From Escherichia hormaechei_A (lineage in GTDB: Bacteria > Pseudomonadota > Gammaproteobacteria > Enterobacterales > Enterobacteriaceae), in assembly GCA_042434945.1 (NCBI GenBank), contig CP170191.1:1054001-1118000 (forward strand): 64,000 nt of DNA. Reading direction: 5' to 3'. The notes below the pieces were generated by a model that had not been told where the DNA came from, made no database searches, and saw nothing but the letters and a program-made list of their open reading frames with translations. Position 1 is the first letter of the stretch; each line of letters opens with the position of its first letter. The position numbers and the translations under genes are program-made. Below are positions 1 through 10,404 of the stretch, piece by piece.

Positions 1-405
1 AACGTCGAGCTTTCTAAACGTGTGGGACTTTCCCCAACGCCGTGCCTTGAGCGTGTGCGTCGGCTGGAAAGACAAGGGTTTATTCAGGGCTATACGGCGC
101 TGCTTAACCCCCATTATCTGGATGCATCACTTCTGGTATTCGTTGAGATTACTCTGAATCGTGGCGCACCGGATGTGTTTGAACAATTCAATACCGCTGT
201 ACAAAAACTTGAAGAAATTCAGGAGTGTCATTTAGTATCCGGTGATTTCGACTACCTGTTGAAAACACGCGTGCCGGATATGTCAGCCTACCGTAAGTTG
301 CTGGGGGAAACCCTGCTGCGTCTGCCTGGCGTCAATGACACACGGACATACGTTGTTATGGAAGAAGTCAAGCAGAGTAATCGTCTGGTTATTAAGACGC
401 GCTAA
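1..405 (+). CDS. lrp: Leucine-responsive regulatory protein Lrp (5' truncated by window)
   Basis: Global feast/famine transcription factor that binds leucine and controls amino-acid metabolism, pili and transport. The frame is open from base 1 and holds the last 134 residues; the family protein has 164, so about 30 N-terminal residues lie outside the window. Visible are the end of the helix-turn-helix (NVELSKRVGLSPTPCLERV) and the C-terminal RAM/AsnC ligand-binding and oligomerisation domain, ending RLVIKTR. ftsK follows on the same strand after 134 bp, as in E. coli. Identity is certain; the start cannot be seen. Confidence 0.97.
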   Translation, partial: NVELSKRVGLSPTPCLERVRRLERQGFIQGYTALLNPHYLDASLLVFVEITLNRGAPDVFEQFNTAVQKLEEIQECHLVSGDFDYLLKTRVPDMSAYRKLLGETLLRLPGVNDTRTYVVMEEVKQSNRLVIKTR

Positions 406-445
406 CACGGAACAGGTGCAAAATCGGCGTATTTTGATTACACTC

Positions 446-461
446 CTGTTAATCCATACAG
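446..461. promoter_or_regulatory. LexA (SOS) box upstream of ftsK
   Basis: The 16-mer CTGTTAATCCATACAG fits the LexA consensus CTG-N10-CAG with an AT-rich core. It lies 79 bp before the ftsK start. ftsK is known to have an SOS-inducible promoter in E. coli (dinH), so this is most likely that operator. Seen directly; binding is inferred. Confidence 0.8.
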
Positions 462-491
462 CAACAGTACTGGGGTAACCTGGTACTGTTG
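462..491. other. Inverted repeat between lrp and ftsK
   Basis: Nine-base arms CAACAGTAC and GTACTGTTG are separated by 12 bases. The element follows the LexA box directly and has only a weak downstream T-run (CCGTTTTAG). It may be the lrp transcript terminator or an ftsK leader hairpin; the sequence does not decide. Confidence 0.5.
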
Positions 492-539
492 TCCGTTTTA
501 GCATCGGGCAGGAAAAGCCTGTAACCTGGAGAGCCTTTC

Positions 540-3500
540 TTGAGCCAGGAATACACTGAAGACAAAGAAGTCACATTGACAAAGTTAAGTAGCGGCCGCC
601 GCCTTCTGGAGGCGTTGCTGATCCTTATTGTCCTGTTTGCCGTCTGGTTGATGGCTGCCTTACTAAGCTTTAACCCTTCGGACCCCAGCTGGTCGCAAAC
701 GGCCTGGCATGAACCTATCCATAATTTAGGTGGGATGCCCGGTGCGTGGTTGGCAGATACGCTGTTCTTTATTTTTGGCGTGATGGCTTACACCATTCCC
801 GTCATTATTGTCGGCGGTTGTTGGTTTGCCTGGCGTCATCAGTCCAGCGACGAATACATTGATTATTTTGCCGTTTCGCTACGCATCATTGGCGTTTTGG
901 CGCTCATCCTTACCTCCTGTGGTCTGGCGGCAATCAACGCTGACGATATCTGGTATTTTGCCTCCGGTGGCGTCATTGGCAGCTTACTAAGCACTACGCT
1001 ACAACCACTGCTACACAGTAGCGGGGGAACTATTGCGCTGCTCTGCGTTTGGGCAGCGGGCCTGACGTTGTTCACCGGTTGGTCATGGGTGACCATTGCT
1101 GAAAAACTCGGCGGCTGGATTTTAAACATTCTCACCTTCGCCAGTAATCGTACCCGTCGCGATGATACCTGGGTCGATGAAGATGAGTATGAAGATGAGT
1201 ACGAAGAGGAAGACGAGGCACCTGTGCAGCGTCGTGAATCCCGCCGTGCCCGTATTCTGCGCGGTGCTCTGGCGCGCCGCCAGCGCGTTGCTGAAAAATT
1301 CGCTAACCCGTTAGGCCGTAAAACGGATGCCGCGCTTTTCTCCGGCAAACGTATGGATGAAGAGGAGCAGATTGAGTATCGCGGCGCGGCCGTCGATCCT
1401 GATGATGTGTTGTTCTCTGGTCATCGAGCTACGCCGGGTGAGTATGATGAATACGATCCGCTGTTGCATGGTCATTCCGTGACTGAACCGGTAGCCGCTG
1501 CTGCTGCCGCAACGACGGCTGCGCAGGCCCATGTTGCGCCTGTTGAAGCCGTGATGCCGTCCTCGCCTGTTCCGGCACCGGAGTCCGCGATCCAGCAACC
1601 GCAGGTGGACTGGCAGACTGCGCCAGGCGTCCATACGCCTGAACCGACCATTGCGCCGGAGCCTGAAAGCTATATTCCTGTGCAGCAGGAACAGTGGCAG
1701 CAACCGTATCAGCCGCCTGAGCCTGCCAGCGAGCCGCAACAGCCGTATCAGGCCTATACGCCCGAACCTGCTGAGCCTGAACAGCCATACGTTGCGCCGG
1801 TGTCTGAACCCGAAATGGTGGAGGAAGCGAAGCCATCCCGTCCGCCATTGTACTATTTTGAAGAGGTGGAAGAGCGCCGTGCCCGAGAGCGCGAGCAGCT
1901 TGCCGCCTGGTATCAGCCCGTGCCTGAGCCGGTGCAGGAGCCTGTTGTAAAAGCGCCTTCTGCGAGCGTTGCACCTGTAGATCCAGCGCCAGCCGTTGCG
2001 TCAGGAGCGGAAACCGTGAAGCAGGCAACGGCAGCCGCTGCCGCGTCCGCTCCGCTATTCAGCCCGGCAACCGACGGTGCGCCGCGTCCTCAGGTAAAAG
2101 AGGGCATTGGTCCACAATTGCCGCGCCCTAATCGCGTGCGCGTACCGACGCGCCGGGAGCTGGCCTCTTATGGCATTAAACTGCCTTCCCAGCGTATGGC
2201 GGAAGAAAAAGCCCGTGAGTCCGACTACGAAGATGATGCCGACGAACTGCATCAGGATGAGCTGGCGCGTCAGTTTGCCGCCCAGCAGACTCAACGCTAC
2301 GGGAATGAGTACCAACACGATGTTCATTCTCAGCAGGAAGAAGATCATGCTGCCGAAGCGGAATTAGCGCGTCAGTTTGCGGCCACGCAGCAGCAACGTT
2401 ATTCCGGTGAGCAGCCTTCGGGGGCAAACCCGTTCTCGCTCTCGGATTTTGAATTTTCACCGATGAAAGATCTGGTGGATGACGGTCCGAGCGAACCGCT
2501 GTTCACGCCGAGCGTGATGCCGGAAGCGGAACCGGTGCGTCAGGCGCCAGCGCCGCAGGTTAATGCGCAGCCACAACAGCCAGCGCCGCAGGCTTATGCG
2601 CAGCCGCATACACCGCCGGCCCAACCGCCGCAGCCGCAGTTCCAGCAGCCAGCACCACAACCGCAGGATACCCTGCTTCATCCGCTGTTGATGCGTAATG
2701 GCGACAGCCGTCCGTTGCATAAACCGACGACGCCGCTGCCTTCTCTGGATTTGCTGACACCGCCGCCGAGCGAAGTGGAGCCGGTAGATACCTTTGCGCT
2801 TGAACAAATGGCTCGTCTGGTGGAAGCGCGTCTGGCTGATTTCCGTATTAAAGCCGATGTCGTCAATTACTCTCCGGGGCCGGTTATCACTCGCTTTGAA
2901 CTTAACCTGGCTCCTGGCGTAAAAGCGGCGCGCATTTCTAACTTGTCACGGGACCTTGCCCGTTCACTTTCGACGGTGGCGGTGCGTGTCGTTGAAGTTA
3001 TTCCTGGCAAACCCTATGTAGGTCTGGAGTTACCAAATAAAAAACGACAAACCGTTTATCTGCGCGAAGTTTTGGATAACGCCAAATTCCGCGATAATCC
3101 GTCGCCATTAACCGTGGTGCTGGGTAAAGATATCGCCGGTGAGCCGGTGGTTGCCGATCTGGCGAAAATGCCGCACTTGTTGGTTGCGGGGACTACCGGT
3201 TCCGGTAAATCTGTCGGTGTGAACGCGATGATCCTGAGCATGCTTTATAAAGCACAGCCAGAAGATGTGCGTTTCATCATGATCGACCCGAAAATGCTGG
3301 AGCTTTCGGTGTATGAAGGCATTCCGCACCTGTTAACGGAAGTCGTTACTGATATGAAAGATGCCGCCAACGCGCTGCGCTGGTGTGTTAACGAGATGGA
3401 GCGTCGGTATAAACTGATGTCTGCGCTGGGTGTGCGTAATCTGGCGGGTTATAACGAAAAAATTGCTGAAGCCGATCGCATGATGCGTCCGATTCCAGAC

Positions 3501-4208
3501 CCGTACTGGAAGCCGGGTGACAGTATGGATGCCCAGCATCCGGTGCTGAAAAAAGAACCATACATTGTGGTGTTGGTTGACGAATTTGCCGACCTGATGA
3601 TGACGGTAGGTAAAAAAGTGGAAGAGCTGATAGCACGTCTGGCGCAAAAAGCCCGTGCCGCGGGTATCCACCTCGTACTGGCAACTCAGCGTCCATCGGT
3701 TGATGTTATTACTGGTCTGATTAAAGCGAATATTCCGACCCGTATCGCCTTTACCGTATCCAGTAAGATTGACTCACGTACCATTCTTGATCAGGCTGGC
3801 GCGGAATCACTGCTGGGGATGGGGGATATGCTCTACTCTGGGCCGAACTCCACGTTGCCGGTACGTGTCCATGGTGCTTTTGTTCGCGATCAGGAAGTTC
3901 ATGCCGTGGTGCAGGACTGGAAAGCGCGTGGTCGCCCACAGTATGTTGATGGCATCACTTCCGACAGTGAAAGCGAAGGTGGCGCGGGCGGTTTCGATGG
4001 CGCTGAAGAACTGGATCCGTTGTTCGATCAGGCGGTGCAGTTTGTCACTGAAAAACGCAAAGCGTCAATTTCTGGCGTACAGCGTCAGTTCCGCATTGGT
4101 TATAACCGTGCAGCGCGTATTATCGAACAGATGGAAGCGCAGGGGATTGTCAGCGAACAGGGGCACAACGGTAATCGTGAAGTGCTGGCCCCACCGCCGT
4201 TTGACTAA
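540..4208 (+). CDS. ftsK: DNA translocase FtsK
   Basis: Septal DNA pump that couples division to chromosome dimer resolution by activating XerCD at dif. The start is TTG, supported by GGAGAG six bases upstream. About four membrane segments fill residues 20-190, followed by an acidic patch, a long Pro/Gln-rich linker (about 200-740) and the RecA-like motor. The motor has Walker A GTTGSGKSVG near residue 885 and Walker B VVLVDEFADLM near 1010. The C-terminal winged-helix gamma domain (about 1155-1222) reads KOPS. At 1222 residues it is about 107 shorter than the 1329-residue K-12 protein as I remember it, all in the linker. The linker holds an imperfect repeat (ELARQFAAQQTQRY / ELARQFAATQQQRY). 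Confidence 0.98.
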   Translation: MSQEYTEDKEVTLTKLSSGRRLLEALLILIVLFAVWLMAALLSFNPSDPSWSQTAWHEPIHNLGGMPGAWLADTLFFIFGVMAYTIPVIIVGGCWFAWRHQSSDEYIDYFAVSLRIIGVLALILTSCGLAAINADDIWYFASGGVIGSLLSTTLQPLLHSSGGTIALLCVWAAGLTLFTGWSWVTIAEKLGGWILNILTFASNRTRRDDTWVDEDEYEDEYEEEDEAPVQRRESRRARILRGALARRQRVAEKFANPLGRKTDAALFSGKRMDEEEQIEYRGAAVDPDDVLFSGHRATPGEYDEYDPLLHGHSVTEPVAAAAAATTAAQAHVAPVEAVMPSSPVPAPESAIQQPQVDWQTAPGVHTPEPTIAPEPESYIPVQQEQWQQPYQPPEPASEPQQPYQAYTPEPAEPEQPYVAPVSEPEMVEEAKPSRPPLYYFEEVEERRAREREQLAAWYQPVPEPVQEPVVKAPSASVAPVDPAPAVASGAETVKQATAAAAASAPLFSPATDGAPRPQVKEGIGPQLPRPNRVRVPTRRELASYGIKLPSQRMAEEKARESDYEDDADELHQDELARQFAAQQTQRYGNEYQHDVHSQQEEDHAAEAELARQFAATQQQRYSGEQPSGANPFSLSDFEFSPMKDLVDDGPSEPLFTPSVMPEAEPVRQAPAPQVNAQPQQPAPQAYAQPHTPPAQPPQPQFQQPAPQPQDTLLHPLLMRNGDSRPLHKPTTPLPSLDLLTPPPSEVEPVDTFALEQMARLVEARLADFRIKADVVNYSPGPVITRFELNLAPGVKAARISNLSRDLARSLSTVAVRVVEVIPGKPYVGLELPNKKRQTVYLREVLDNAKFRDNPSPLTVVLGKDIAGEPVVADLAKMPHLLVAGTTGSGKSVGVNAMILSMLYKAQPEDVRFIMIDPKMLELSVYEGIPHLLTEVVTDMKDAANALRWCVNEMERRYKLMSALGVRNLAGYNEKIAEADRMMRPIPDPYWKPGDSMDAQHPVLKKEPYIVVLVDEFADLMMTVGKKVEELIARLAQKARAAGIHLVLATQRPSVDVITGLIKANIPTRIAFTVSSKIDSRTILDQAGAESLLGMGDMLYSGPNSTLPVRVHGAFVRDQEVHAVVQDWKARGRPQYVDGITSDSESEGGAGGFDGAEELDPLFDQAVQFVTEKRKASISGVQRQFRIGYNRAARIIEQMEAQGIVSEQGHNGNREVLAPPPFD

Positions 4209-4218
4209 TTAATGCATT

Positions 4219-4250
4219 GCCGGATAAGGCGCGGTAGCGTCGCATCCGGC
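4219..4250. repeat. REP (palindromic unit) after ftsK
   Basis: Imperfect palindrome beginning GCCGGATAAGGCG and ending CGCATCCGGC, the classic REP sequence of Escherichia and Salmonella. It sits 11 bp after the ftsK stop and probably stabilises the transcript 3' end. Confidence 0.9.
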
Positions 4251-4325
4251 ACTCTATCAACTGAAAATTCAGTATTTTCTTCTTTCCTCAAGCTGATTAT
4301 TAGCCTGGAATAGAGAGTAGAGGGA

Positions 4326-4341
4326 ACTCCCGATCGGGAGT
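4326..4341. other. Perfect 16-bp palindrome in the lolA leader
   Basis: ACTCCCGATCGGGAGT is a perfect palindrome 21 bp before the lolA start, ahead of the ribosome-binding region TGAGGA. It could be an operator or a leader hairpin; I do not recognise it as a known site. Confidence 0.6.
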
Positions 4342-4362
4342 GACGTAATTTGAGGAATAATG

Positions 4363-4974
4363 ATGAAAAAAATTGCCATCACCTGTGCATTACTCTCAAG
4401 CTTAGTAGCAAGCAGCGTTTGGGCTGATGCCGCAAGCGATCTGAAAAGCCGCCTGGATAAAGTCAGCAGCTTCCACGCCAGCTTCACACAAAAAGTGACT
4501 GATGGTAGCGGCGCGGCGGTGCAGGAAGGTCAGGGCGATCTGTGGGTGAAACGTCCAAACTTATTCAACTGGCATATGACACAACCTGATGAAAGCATTC
4601 TGGTTTCTGACGGTAAAACACTGTGGTTCTATAACCCGTTCGTTGAGCAAGCTACGGCAACCTGGCTGAAAGATGCCACCGGTAATACGCCGTTTATGCT
4701 GATTGCCCGCAACCAGTCCAGCGACTGGCAGCAGTACAATATCAAACAGAATGGCGATGACTTTGTCCTGACGCCGAAAGCCAGCAATGGCAATCTGAAG
4801 CAGTTCACCATTAACGTGGGACGTGATGGCACAATCCATCAGTTTAGCGCGGTGGAGCAGGACGATCAGCGCAGCAGTTATCAACTGAAATCCCAGCAAA
4901 ATGGGGCTGTGGATGCAGCGAAATTTACCTTCACCCCGCCGCAAGGCGTCACGGTAGATGATCAACGTAAGTAG
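4363..4974 (+). CDS. lolA: Outer-membrane lipoprotein carrier LolA
   Basis: Periplasmic chaperone that takes lipoproteins from LolCDE and delivers them to LolB at the outer membrane. The 203-residue protein starts [21 protein letters not shown], a signal peptide cleaved before DAASDLK. The mature part is the usual LolA beta-barrel with many hydrophobic core residues. Two ATGs are adjacent (4360 and 4363); the second gives the standard length. rarA begins 10 bp downstream, so the two are probably cotranscribed. Confidence 0.97.
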
Positions 4975-4984
4975 AGGCACCTGA

Positions 4985-6328
4985 GTGAGCAATCTGTCGC
5001 TCGATTTTTCGGATAATACTTTTCAACCTCTGGCCGCGCGTATGCGGCCAGAAAATTTAGCACAGTATATCGGCCAGCAACATTTGCTGGCTGCGGGGAA
5101 GCCGCTGCCGCGCGCTATCGAAGCCGGGCATTTGCATTCGATGATCCTCTGGGGGCCACCGGGTACCGGCAAAACAACCCTCGCTGAAGTGATTGCCCGC
5201 TATGCGAACGCTGATGTGGAACGTATTTCTGCCGTCACCTCTGGCGTGAAAGAGATTCGCGAGGCGATCGAGCGCGCCCGGCAAAACCGCAATGCAGGTC
5301 GCCGCACTATTCTTTTTGTTGACGAAGTTCACCGTTTCAACAAAAGCCAGCAGGATGCATTTCTGCCACATATTGAAGACGGCACCATCACTTTTATTGG
5401 CGCAACCACTGAAAACCCGTCGTTTGAGCTTAATTCGGCACTGCTTTCCCGTGCCCGTGTCTATCTGTTGAAATCCCTGAGTACAGAGGATATTGAGCAA
5501 GTACTAACTCAGGCGATGGAAGACAAAACCCGTGGCTATGGTGGTCAGGATATTGTTCTGCCAGATGAAACACGACGCGCCATTGCTGAACTGGTGAATG
5601 GCGACGCGCGCCGGGCGTTAAATACGCTGGAAATGATGGCGGATATGGCCGAAGTCGATGATAGCGGTAAGCGGGTCCTGAAGCCTGAATTACTGACCGA
5701 AATCGCCGGTGAACGTAGCGCCCGCTTTGATAACAAAGGCGATCGCTTTTACGATCTCATTTCCGCACTGCATAAGTCGGTACGTGGTAGCGCACCCGAT
5801 GCGGCGCTGTACTGGTATGCGCGAATTATTACCGCTGGTGGCGATCCGTTATATGTCGCGCGTCGCTGTTTGGCGATAGCGTCTGAAGATGTGGGTAACG
5901 CTGATCCACGAGCGATGCAGGTGGCAATTGCGGCCTGGGATTGCTTTACTCGCGTTGGCCCGGCGGAAGGTGAACGCGCCATTGCTCAGGCGATTGTTTA
6001 CCTGGCCTGCGCGCCAAAAAGCAACGCTGTCTACACTGCGTTTAAAGCCGCGCTGGCCGATGCTCGCGAACGCCCGGATTATGACGTACCGGTTCATTTG
6101 CGTAATGCGCCGACGAAATTAATGAAGGAAATGGGCTACGGGCAGGAATATCGTTACGCTCATGATGAAGCAAACGCTTATGCTGCCGGTGAGGTTTACT
6201 TCCCGCCGGAAATAGCACAAACACGCTATTATTTCCCGACAAACAGGGGCCTTGAAGGCAAGATTGGCGAAAAGCTCGCCTGGCTGGCTGAACAGGATCA
6301 AAATAGCCCCATAAAACGCTACCGTTAA
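4985..6328 (+). CDS. rarA: Replication-associated recombination ATPase RarA (MgsA)
   Basis: AAA+ ATPase of the clamp-loader type, related to eukaryotic WRNIP1, acting at stalled forks with SSB and RecA. It has 447 residues, the family length, and starts at GTG (GTG AGC AAT CTG). Walker A is [11 protein letters not shown] near residue 60, Walker B is [11 protein letters not shown] near 110, and sensor 1 is GATTENPSF near 138. The C-terminal half is the tetramerisation domain. Confidence 0.97.
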
Positions 6329-6418
6329 TGTTATCGTTGCGGTAATGTTGTTACTGTATCCCTGTGGTCGCAGGCTGTGGCCACATCTCCCATTTAATTC
6401 GATAAGCACAGGATAAGC

Positions 6419-7711
6419 ATGCTCGATCCCAATCTGCTGCGTAATGAGCCAGACGCAGTCGCTGAAAAACTGGCACGCCGGGGCTTTAAGCTGGATGTAG
6501 ATAAGCTGGGCGCTCTTGAAGAGCGTCGTAAAGTATTGCAGGTCAAAACGGAAAACCTGCAAGCGGAGCGTAACTCCCGATCGAAATCCATTGGCCAGGC
6601 GAAAGCACGCGGGGAAGATATCGAGCCTTTACGTCTGGAAGTGAACAAACTGGGCGAAGAGCTGGATGCAGCAAAAGCCGAGCTGGATGCTTTACAGGCT
6701 GAAATTCGCGATATCGCGCTAACCATCCCTAACTTGCCTGCAGATGAAGTGCCGGTAGGTAAAGACGAAAATGACAACGTTGAAGTCAGCCGCTGGGGCA
6801 CCCCGCGTGAGTTTGACTTTGAAGTTCGTGACCATGTGACGCTGGGTGAAATGCACTCTGGCCTCGACTTTGCAGCTGCAGTTAAGCTGACTGGTTCCCG
6901 CTTTGTGGTAATGAAAGGGCAGATTGCTCGCATGCACCGCGCACTGTCGCAGTTTATGCTGGATCTGCATACCGAACAGCATGGCTACAGTGAGAACTAT
7001 GTTCCGTACCTGGTTAACCAGGACACGCTGTACGGTACGGGTCAGCTGCCGAAATTTGCTGGCGATCTGTTTCATACTCGTCCGCTGGAAGAAGAAGCAG
7101 ACACCAGTAACTATGCGCTGATCCCAACGGCAGAAGTTCCGCTGACTAACCTGGTGCGCGGTGAAATCATCGATGAAGATGATCTGCCAATTAAGATGAC
7201 CGCCCACACCCCATGCTTCCGTTCTGAAGCCGGTTCATATGGTCGTGACACCCGTGGTCTGATCCGTATGCACCAGTTCGACAAAGTTGAAATGGTGCAG
7301 ATCGTGCGCCCAGAAGACTCAATGGCGGCGCTGGAAGAGATGACTGGTCATGCAGAAAAAGTCCTGCAGTTGCTGGGCCTGCCGTACCGTAAAATCATCC
7401 TTTGCACTGGCGACATGGGCTTTGGCGCTTGCAAAACTTACGACCTGGAAGTATGGATCCCGGCACAGAACACCTACCGTGAGATCTCTTCCTGCTCCAA
7501 CGTTTGGGATTTCCAGGCACGTCGTATGCAGGCACGTTGCCGCAGCAAGTCGGACAAGAAAACCCGTCTGGTTCATACCCTGAACGGTTCTGGTCTGGCT
7601 GTTGGTCGTACGCTGGTTGCAGTAATGGAAAACTATCAGCAGGCTGATGGTCGTATTGAAGTACCAGAAGTTCTGCGTCCGTATATGAACGGACTGGAAT
7701 ATATTGGCTAA
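6419..7711 (+). CDS. serS: Serine--tRNA ligase
   Basis: Class II aminoacyl-tRNA synthetase that charges tRNA-Ser and tRNA-Sec in the cytoplasm. It has 430 residues. The N-terminal long antiparallel coiled coil (about 25-105, rich in E, K, R, A and L) grips the tRNA variable arm. The catalytic core contains the class II motif 2 region [17 protein letters not shown] and motif 3 [12 protein letters not shown]. It is followed directly by a strong terminator. Confidence 0.98.
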
Positions 7712-7731
7712 TACCCAATTTTTCTGAATCT

Positions 7732-7757
7732 AAAAAGCGCCTGCGGGCGCTTTTTTT
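7732..7757 (+). terminator. serS rho-independent terminator
   Basis: Stem AAGCGCC-TGC-GGGCGCTT followed by seven T residues, 20 bp after the serS stop. Confidence 0.92.
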
Positions 7758-7765
7758 GTCTCCCT

Positions 7766-7779
7766 TTGATACCGAACAA
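7766..7779. promoter_or_regulatory. FNR box upstream of dmsA
   Basis: TTGATACCGAACAA matches the FNR consensus TTGAT-N4-ATCAA with one changed base in the second half-site. It lies 171 bp before dmsA, immediately after the serS terminator. FNR activation of dmsABC without oxygen is established in E. coli. Confidence 0.8.
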
Positions 7780-7949
7780 TAATTACTCCTCACTTACACG
7801 TAATACTACTTTCGAGTGAAAATCTACCTATCTCTTTGATTTTCAAATTATTCGATGTATACAAGCCTATATAGCGAACTGCTATAGAAATAATTACACA
7901 ATACGGTTTGTTACTGGAATCAATCGTGAGCAAGCTTGAGTGAGCCATT

Positions 7950-10394
7950 ATGAAAACGAAAATCCCTGATGCGGTATTGGCTGCTGAGGTGAGTCGCCGT
8001 GGTTTGGTAAAAACGACAGCGATCGGCGGCCTGGCAATGGCCAGCAGCGCATTAACATTACCTTTTAGTCGGATTGCGCACGCTGTCGATAGCGCCATTC
8101 CAACAAAATCAGACGAAAAGGTTATCTGGAGCGCCTGTACAGTTAACTGTGGTAGTCGCTGCCCGCTACGTATGCACGTCGTGGACGGTGAAATCAAATA
8201 TGTCGAAACGGACAATACCGGCGATGACAATTACGACGGCCTGCACCAGGTTCGCGCCTGCCTGCGTGGGCGTTCCATGCGTCGCCGTGTCTACAATCCG
8301 GACCGCCTGAAATATCCGATGAAACGAGTCGGGGCGCGCGGTGAAGGCAAATTCGAGCGCATTAGCTGGGAAGAAGCCTACGACATCATCGCGACCAATA
8401 TGCAGCGCCTGATCAAAGAGTACGGCAACGAGTCTATCTATCTGAACTATGGCACCGGTACGCTGGGCGGCACCATGACCCGCTCCTGGCCGCCGGGAAA
8501 TACCCTGGTCGCGCGGCTGATGAACTGCTGCGGCGGCTATCTGAACCATTACGGCGACTACTCCTCCGCGCAAATTGCGGAAGGTTTGAACTATACCTAC
8601 GGCGGCTGGGCAGATGGCAACAGCCCGTCGGATATCGAAAACAGTAAGCTGGTAGTGCTGTTTGGTAATAACCCTGGCGAAACGCGAATGAGTGGCGGTG
8701 GGGTGACTTACTATCTTGAACAGGCACGCCAGAAATCTAATGCCCGCATGATCATCATCGATCCGCGCTATACCGACACCGGTGCCGGGCGCGAAGATGA
8801 GTGGATCCCTATTCGTCCGGGAACAGATGCCGCACTGGTTAACGGTCTGGCGTACGTCATGATCACTGAAAACCTGGTGGATCAGGCATTCCTCGATAAA
8901 TATTGCGTTGGCTACGATGAGAAAACCCTGCCAGCCAGTGCGCCGAAAAATGGCCACTATAAAGCTTATATTCTGGGTGAAGGGCCAGATGGCGTGGCTA
9001 AAACGCCGGAATGGGCCTCGCAAATCACTGGTGTTCCGGCAGACAAAATCATCAAATTGGCTCGTGAAATCGGTAGTACCAAACCGGCGTTTATCAGCCA
9101 GGGATGGGGCCCGCAGCGTCACGCTAACGGTGAAATCGCAACCCGTGCTATCTCGATGCTGGCGATTCTGACCGGTAACGTTGGTATTAACGGAGGCAAC
9201 AGCGGCGCGCGTGAAGGTTCATACAGCTTACCGTTTGTCCGTATGCCGACCTTGGAAAACCCGATCCAGACCAGCATTTCGATGTTTATGTGGACCGATG
9301 CCATTGAACGTGGCCCGGAAATGACGGCGCTGCGTGATGGTGTACGCGGGAAAGATAAGCTGGATGTGCCGATCAAAATGATCTGGAACTATGCCGGTAA
9401 CTGCCTGATTAACCAGCATTCTGAAATCAACCGTACCCATGAAATCCTTCAGGATGATAAGAAGTGCGAGCTGATTGTGGTTATCGACTGCCACATGACC
9501 TCATCGGCGAAATATGCTGACATCCTGCTGCCTGACTGCACCGCTTCCGAACAGATGGACTTTGCGCTGGATGCATCCTGCGGGAATATGTCTTACGTGA
9601 TTTTCAACGATCAGGTGATTAAACCGCGCTTTGAATGTAAGACCATCTATGAAATGACCAGCGAACTGGCAAAACGTCTTGGCGTTGAGCAACAGTTTAC
9701 TGAAGGCCGTACCCAGGAAGAGTGGATGCGGCATCTGTATGCCCAGTCGCGGGAAGCGATTCCTGAACTGCCAACGTTTGAAGAGTTCCGCAAGCAGGGG
9801 ATCTTTAAAAAGCGCGACCCACAAGGGCATCACGTTGCTTATAAAGCCTTCCGTGAAGATCCGCAGGCAAACCCACTGACTACGCCATCGGGCAAAATTG
9901 AGATTTATTCGCAGGCGCTGGCTGACATTGCCGCTACCTGGGAATTGCCTGAAGGCGATGTGATCGATCCACTGCCGATCTACACGCCGGGCTTTGAAAG
10001 TTATCAGGATCCGCTGAACAAACAGTATCCGCTGCAGCTTACAGGTTTCCACTATAAATCTCGCGTTCACTCAACTTACGGCAACGTTGATGTGCTGAAA
10101 GCGGCTTGCCGTCAGGAAATGTGGATCAACCCGCTTGATGCCCAAAAACGCGGTATCCACAACGGCGATAAAGTCAGGATCTTTAACGATCGTGGTGAGG
10201 TTCATATTGAGGCGAAAGTGACGCCACGAATGATGCCGGGTGTGGTCGCACTGGGTGAAGGTGCCTGGTATGACCCGGATGCAAAACGTGTCGATAAGGG
10301 TGGTTGTATTAACGTACTGACCACTCAACGTCCGTCTCCTCTCGCTAAGGGGAATCCGTCACATACAAACCTTGTTCAGGTTGAAAAGGTGTAA
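7950..10394 (+). CDS. dmsA: Dimethyl sulfoxide reductase catalytic subunit DmsA
   Basis: Molybdenum bis-MGD enzyme that reduces DMSO and amine N-oxides as the terminal step of anaerobic respiration. It has 814 residues. The N-terminus carries a twin-arginine signal (SRRGLVKTTAIGGLAMASSA). A [4Fe-4S] motif follows (CTVNCGSRCPLR, then RACLRG), then the molybdopterin oxidoreductase domains; the Mo-ligand serine is probably in HYGDYSSAQ. A molydopterin dinucleotide-binding domain ends the protein. dmsB follows after 10 bp in the dmsABC operon, with an FNR box upstream. Confidence 0.98.
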   Translation: MKTKIPDAVLAAEVSRRGLVKTTAIGGLAMASSALTLPFSRIAHAVDSAIPTKSDEKVIWSACTVNCGSRCPLRMHVVDGEIKYVETDNTGDDNYDGLHQVRACLRGRSMRRRVYNPDRLKYPMKRVGARGEGKFERISWEEAYDIIATNMQRLIKEYGNESIYLNYGTGTLGGTMTRSWPPGNTLVARLMNCCGGYLNHYGDYSSAQIAEGLNYTYGGWADGNSPSDIENSKLVVLFGNNPGETRMSGGGVTYYLEQARQKSNARMIIIDPRYTDTGAGREDEWIPIRPGTDAALVNGLAYVMITENLVDQAFLDKYCVGYDEKTLPASAPKNGHYKAYILGEGPDGVAKTPEWASQITGVPADKIIKLAREIGSTKPAFISQGWGPQRHANGEIATRAISMLAILTGNVGINGGNSGAREGSYSLPFVRMPTLENPIQTSISMFMWTDAIERGPEMTALRDGVRGKDKLDVPIKMIWNYAGNCLINQHSEINRTHEILQDDKKCELIVVIDCHMTSSAKYADILLPDCTASEQMDFALDASCGNMSYVIFNDQVIKPRFECKTIYEMTSELAKRLGVEQQFTEGRTQEEWMRHLYAQSREAIPELPTFEEFRKQGIFKKRDPQGHHVAYKAFREDPQANPLTTPSGKIEIYSQALADIAATWELPEGDVIDPLPIYTPGFESYQDPLNKQYPLQLTGFHYKSRVHSTYGNVDVLKAACRQEMWINPLDAQKRGIHNGDKVRIFNDRGEVHIEAKVTPRMMPGVVALGEGAWYDPDAKRVDKGGCINVLTTQRPSPLAKGNPSHTNLVQVEKV

Positions 10395-10404
10395 GGAGTA
10401 ACCG

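Noticed and set aside
1311..2807. Several overlapping minus-strand frames opposite the ftsK linker
   Set aside because: They arise from the repetitive, GC-rich Pro/Gln/Ala codons of the linker and have low-complexity Arg/Leu-rich products.
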